Shown here piece by piece: positions 5,976 to 8,396 of a DNA stretch of 8,396 bases. The notes under the pieces were generated by a model, which saw only the letters and a list, made by a program, of their open reading frames with translations, did not search any database and was not told the origin of the DNA. The stretch is from an uncultured Chitinophagaceae bacterium (GTDB taxonomy: Bacteria; Bacteroidota; Bacteroidia; Chitinophagales; Chitinophagaceae). The position numbers were made by a program, and so were the translations under genes. Every line of letters begins with the position of its first letter. Positions within the stretch are counted from its first letter, which is position 1. Location of the stretch: contig CAMPGT010000172.1 of the NCBI GenBank assembly GCA_946885665.1, forward strand, positions 1-8,396, read 5' to 3'.

Positions 5976-7922
5976 TCAGAAGGAAGTGATTTTCTCCGGC
6001 CTTCCATCCGGGTTCATGATGTATTCTCTCCCCGGCTCCGGACGGTAGGTGTAATCCCAATCGTCCCAATCATCGTCATCATCATAATAGTAATTGCCGT
6101 TGTTATTGTGTACGCTGAACCAGTTGTAGTTCGAAATGCTGTGATCGAAGCGTATGCCTTTTCCCACCGGTATTTCAAACACAACGGATATGCGCTGGTT
6201 GCGAAACTTATCATTTTTGCCAATGAAAAAGCCGTGCGGCATATCCACGATCGAATCGTTCAGCGCCGGCTGAAATGTGATTTTTTCTGCGAGGGCCGCC
6301 GCGTTTCTCCTGCTGCTGCCGCGGCTCTGCTTCACAACATAAACGTGGTAAGCCGAATCGGTGCTTTTTGCCATGTTGATAGAAACAGTATTGAGTAATA
6401 TCGAATCGTCGCCTACCGTGTACATCGGCCAGTCGTCATCTACGTCCAACCCGAAAAAATCATTATTAAATCGTTTCCAGTCTCCCTTTTCCACCTGCAC
6501 ATCAATGGTGTTTTTGCCGGTTATCGTCATGATTTCCTGTTCACCCAGCCTTGCGCTGTTCTTAAAGTTCCTTGCAATCTGCACGAAGAGAAGGGCGCCA
6601 GCGATCAATCCCAATACCCACAATCCGGCAAATGCAAAACCCAGGTAATGACGTTTGGAGCGCACGCCCATAATCCTTCTAACGCCCCAGGTTACCAAAG
6701 CGATAAGCGGTATCATGAAAAACAGGAACAGCGTGGTCCATGCGAGTATGTTCTGAAAATTGCTTTCCAGTATGAAAGCTTTAAGCGGCGCCAATGCAAT
6801 GCCGCCAAACAACAGGAACACGAACACGCTGAACAACACAATCGCAATGATGGTGAACACGAATATGAAGAATGCCCTGACCAGCACACCTATCGCATGC
6901 CCGAAGCCGGAGCCCGATCTTCTTGCGACGTACGCGGTATCATGACTGAATGATTTTGCCTGCGCCGACGCCTGCCTGCCGAAATTTTTTGCTGATTCTT
7001 TTACTTCTTCACTCCATTTCTGCGCCCTGGTGCGAAATTGCTCCATGTCTTCCTTCACCGTGTTGGCGATAGAGTTAACGTCTACCCGCTCACCACGCAT
7101 CTCGAGTTTTTCTGCTGCCGTATGCGCCACAGGCACCGCTATCCATAGAATAATATAAGTGATAAATAATGTTCCGCCGAATGAACCCGAAATAACGCGG
7201 GGCGCAAAACCAAAGTCCCAATCCCACATCATTGCATTAAATCCACTCGATATAAGACCAATGACGAACGGCAGCACGAATATCAACCTCGGTATCCACA
7301 CATCAATATTGAAGTAAGCAGCAAGACCTCCCGCCACACCCCCGATAACACGCTGGTCGGCGCTGCGGTACAACCGTTTTGTGATGTTCGCCTCCACCGA
7401 TTTTGACGGAACCACTACCCAAAGAAGAAGATAGACCCAGAACAATACACCGAGAAATACGACGAACAGGATGCGCATGATCACGGGGTCGATGCCCAGA
7501 TAGTTGGCGAGTCCGCTGCACACACCTCCCAGGATCTTGTCGTCGGCGTTCCTGAACAAACGCCCACGGCCACTCGAAGTTTGCTGGTAGGTGGGACCGG
7601 CCGACGTGCCGGTATGGGTTTTGGAAGATGAAGTGGCCTTTGCCGTTGTTTCTGTTTCTTCCGCTTCCAGGTCCTCAGGCCTTCCCATCGCCTCGATGAT
7701 GGCATTCACGTCGGCATCGGTTATGCACGAAACGCCGTTTTTGAGCTTTTCTGAAAACAGTTCCGCGATTCTTCCTTCAATATCATTAATGATCTCGTCG
7801 CGCCCCTCTTCGCGGGCGAAGTACACCGTAAGGCTCTCTATGTATTGCTTCAGCAACTCATAAGCCGTTTCTTCGATCGGGATCACTCTTCCCTGGAAGT
7901 TTATGTTAATCACCTTTTTCAT
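5976..7922 (-). CDS. Tandem PspC-domain membrane protein with N-terminal HAAS-like helical domain
   Basis: A 648-residue multi-domain membrane protein. Residues 1-90 form a soluble helical module ending in MGRPEDLEAEE. Its pattern (EIINDIEGRIAELF, later ITDADVNAIIEAMGRPED) resembles the small HAAS domains that accompany PadR regulators. A Ser/Thr-rich linker (91-120) follows. PspC domain 1 (121-173) is RLFRNADDKILGGVCSGLAN plus a membrane helix ending WVVVP. PspC domain 2 (183-264) is KRLYRSADQRVIGGVAGGLA, a helix, a 20-odd residue insertion rich in Trp/Asp/Phe, and a second helix ending WIAVP. An amphipathic charged stretch (about 275-335), further membrane helices (about 345-373, 392-415, 427-450) and a soluble C-terminal domain (452-648) with an Asp/Tyr/Trp-rich tail complete it. 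E. coli PspC is a 119-residue phage-shock sensor; this is a much larger Bacteroidota version, with no PspA or PspB nearby. The gene follows padR by 25 nt and has its own terminator. Confidence 0.9.
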   Translation of the reverse strand: MKKVININFQGRVIPIEETAYELLKQYIESLTVYFAREEGRDEIINDIEGRIAELFSEKLKNGVSCITDADVNAIIEAMGRPEDLEAEETETTAKATSSSKTHTGTSAGPTYQQTSSGRGRLFRNADDKILGGVCSGLANYLGIDPVIMRILFVVFLGVLFWVYLLLWVVVPSKSVEANITKRLYRSADQRVIGGVAGGLAAYFNIDVWIPRLIFVLPFVIGLISSGFNAMMWDWDFGFAPRVISGSFGGTLFITYIILWIAVPVAHTAAEKLEMRGERVDVNSIANTVKEDMEQFRTRAQKWSEEVKESAKNFGRQASAQAKSFSHDTAYVARRSGSGFGHAIGVLVRAFFIFVFTIIAIVLFSVFVFLLFGGIALAPLKAFILESNFQNILAWTTLFLFFMIPLIALVTWGVRRIMGVRSKRHYLGFAFAGLWVLGLIAGALLFVQIARNFKNSARLGEQEIMTITGKNTIDVQVEKGDWKRFNNDFFGLDVDDDWPMYTVGDDSILLNTVSINMAKSTDSAYHVYVVKQSRGSSRRNAAALAEKITFQPALNDSIVDMPHGFFIGKNDKFRNQRISVVFEIPVGKGIRFDHSISNYNWFSVHNNNGNYYYDDDDDWDDWDYTYRPEPGREYIMNPDGRPEKITSF

Positions 7923-7947
7923 CCGTAGTTGTTATTAATTGTTATCG

Positions 7948-8286
7948 TTAGGTGGTTTGTGAGCGGTTGGTCAGGGCGTTTACAGCGTTGGCCAGTTCGT
8001 TCCAGGTGTTTTCAAGCTCCCGGTAAAACTCTTCGCCGGCAGGGGTAAGGGAAAAATATTTTCTCGGCGGACCGGAATTGCTCTCTACCCAGCGGTAGGT
8101 TAACATTGCTGCATTCTTGAGCCGTGTGAGCAACGGATAAAGGGTCCCTTCAAGAATGTGCAGGTTGGCCGCCTTCATTTCCTCTACTATGTCCGATGGG
8201 TAAGCTTCGCCTCGCCTGATGATGGAGAGGATACAGAACTCCAGTATCCCCTTCCGCATCTGGCTCTGTGTGTTTTCAATGTTCAT
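7948..8286 (-). CDS. PadR-family transcriptional regulator
   Basis: A 112-residue protein, the size of the short PadR (PadR-s2) group: a winged helix-turn-helix plus a C-terminal dimerisation helix. Visible are the N-terminal helix (SQMRKGILEFCILSIIRRGE), the recognition region ILEGTLYPLLTRLKNAAML (44-62), the beta-wing GPPRKYFSLTPAGEEF (72-87), and the terminal helix YRELENTWNELANAVNAL. It should bind DNA as a dimer, usually as a repressor. I chose the ATG at 8286 (MNIENTQSQMRKG), the typical N-terminus in this phylum. The in-frame ATG at 8325 lies between the promoter elements, upstream of the expected transcript start, and so cannot be used from that promoter. It sits 25 nt before the pspC-type gene. 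A palindromic site overlapping its own promoter suggests autorepression. The inducing signal is unknown; the membrane protein encoded next is a candidate. Confidence 0.93.
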   Translation of the reverse strand: MNIENTQSQMRKGILEFCILSIIRRGEAYPSDIVEEMKAANLHILEGTLYPLLTRLKNAAMLTYRWVESNSGPPRKYFSLTPAGEEFYRELENTWNELANAVNALTNRSQTT

Positions 8287-8312
8287 AGATCTGTTTTTTC
8301 CCTTATTCAGTA

Positions 8313-8345
8313 CAAATATATGCACTTGTTTAGTACTATGCCAAA
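8313..8345 (-). promoter_or_regulatory. Promoter of padR-pspC (Bacteroidota -33/-7 type)
   Basis: On the minus strand TTTG (8345-8342) is followed after 21 nt by TATATTTG (8320-8313), an exact match to TAnnTTTG. The expected transcript start is near 8306, about 20 nt before the padR ATG at 8286. The elements are overlapped by the inverted repeat at 8331-8355 and by an extra AGTAC half-site at 8309-8313. Confidence 0.7.
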
Positions 8346-8355
8346 CAAAGTACTA
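8331..8355. promoter_or_regulatory. Candidate PadR operator (inverted repeat)
   Basis: TAGTACTATG (8331-8340) and CAAAGTACTA (8346-8355) form an inverted repeat matching at 9 of 10 positions around a 5-nt spacer. Each arm carries the self-complementary core AGTACT. The repeat covers the -33 TTTG of the padR promoter. A third AGTAC lies at 8309-8313, touching the -7 element. Position and symmetry suit a dimeric autorepressor; binding by this PadR is inferred. Confidence 0.65.
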
Positions 8356-8396
8356 TATTTTTTGAAATTATTTTTACAAAAAAGACGGAAGGGATG
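8356..8396. other. AT-rich upstream edge, no supported gene
   Basis: The last 41 bases are mostly AT-rich (runs of T and A) and lie upstream of the padR promoter. The window ends in GGAAGGGATG, so the ATG at 8394-8396 might start a divergent plus-strand gene, but no coding sequence is visible to judge this, and the purine-rich stretch directly abuts the ATG, too close for a normal ribosome binding site. Confidence 0.3.

Noticed and set aside
5955..6398. Plus-strand open frame with an Ile/Val-rich hydrophobic run
   Set aside because: The hydrophobic run is the antisense reading of the Asp-rich tail codons of the PspC-type gene and begins inside the terminator hairpin.
7923..7947. TGTTAT repeat in the padR-pspC gap
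   Set aside because: Two 6-bp copies in a short AT-rich spacer are expected by chance and have no promoter-like context.
8287..8325. Upstream in-frame start for padR at 8325
   Set aside because: It lies between the -33 and -7 elements, upstream of the expected transcript start, and adds residues not typical of PadR.

Overview
The window looks like chromosomal core DNA of a Bacteroidota bacterium, most likely the Chitinophagaceae/Sphingobacteriia side. Three things point there: a protein of the Bacteroidota-restricted IPExxxVDY family, two promoter candidates that fit the Bacteroidota pattern (TTTG, about 20 nt, TAnnTTTG), and a Rho factor with the long charged disordered insert typical of this phylum. 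Gene content is mostly housekeeping and regulatory. I see no tRNA, rRNA, insertion sequence, prophage or CRISPR array, and no gene-free stretch longer than about 180 bases.

Layout: (1) Bases 1-1430, plus strand: the 3' part of a PA-domain/M28 aminopeptidase-like gene that has lost its metal-binding motifs, followed 14 nt later by an IPExxxVDY-family gene. (2) Bases 1432-3411, minus strand: a tiny acidic lipoprotein gene that converges head-on with the IPExxxVDY gene one base away, and rho upstream of it. A hairpin holds both convergent stop codons in and next to its loop. (3) Bases 3412-3590: the only sizeable intergenic region. It holds a candidate rho promoter and a C-rich, G-poor leader that could be a Rho-binding (rut) attenuator. 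(4) Bases 3591-5912, minus strand: a tight gcvT - SRPBCC - comB-like run with gaps of 10 and 14 nt. (5) Bases 5944-7922: a PspC-family membrane protein gene with its own intrinsic terminator. (6) Bases 7948-8396: a PadR-family regulator gene upstream of pspC, preceded by a promoter overlapped by a near-perfect 25-bp inverted repeat.

How the genes may work together: padR and the pspC-type gene form a two-gene unit, probably autorepressed through the inverted repeat. The N-terminus of the PspC protein resembles the small helical (HAAS-like) domains that accompany PadR regulators, which suggests a membrane sensor feeding back on PadR. gcvT supplies the T protein of the glycine cleavage system; the reason for its linkage to a putative 2-phosphosulfolactate phosphatase is not evident from the sequence. 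rho appears to be transcribed from its own promoter, possibly with feedback by Rho itself, and the small lipoprotein may be read from the same transcript.

Nothing here is clearly a new defence or mobile system. The best leads are the PadR/HAAS-like/PspC module with its operator, the catalytically dead-looking M28 protein, the rho leader, and the shared convergent hairpin.
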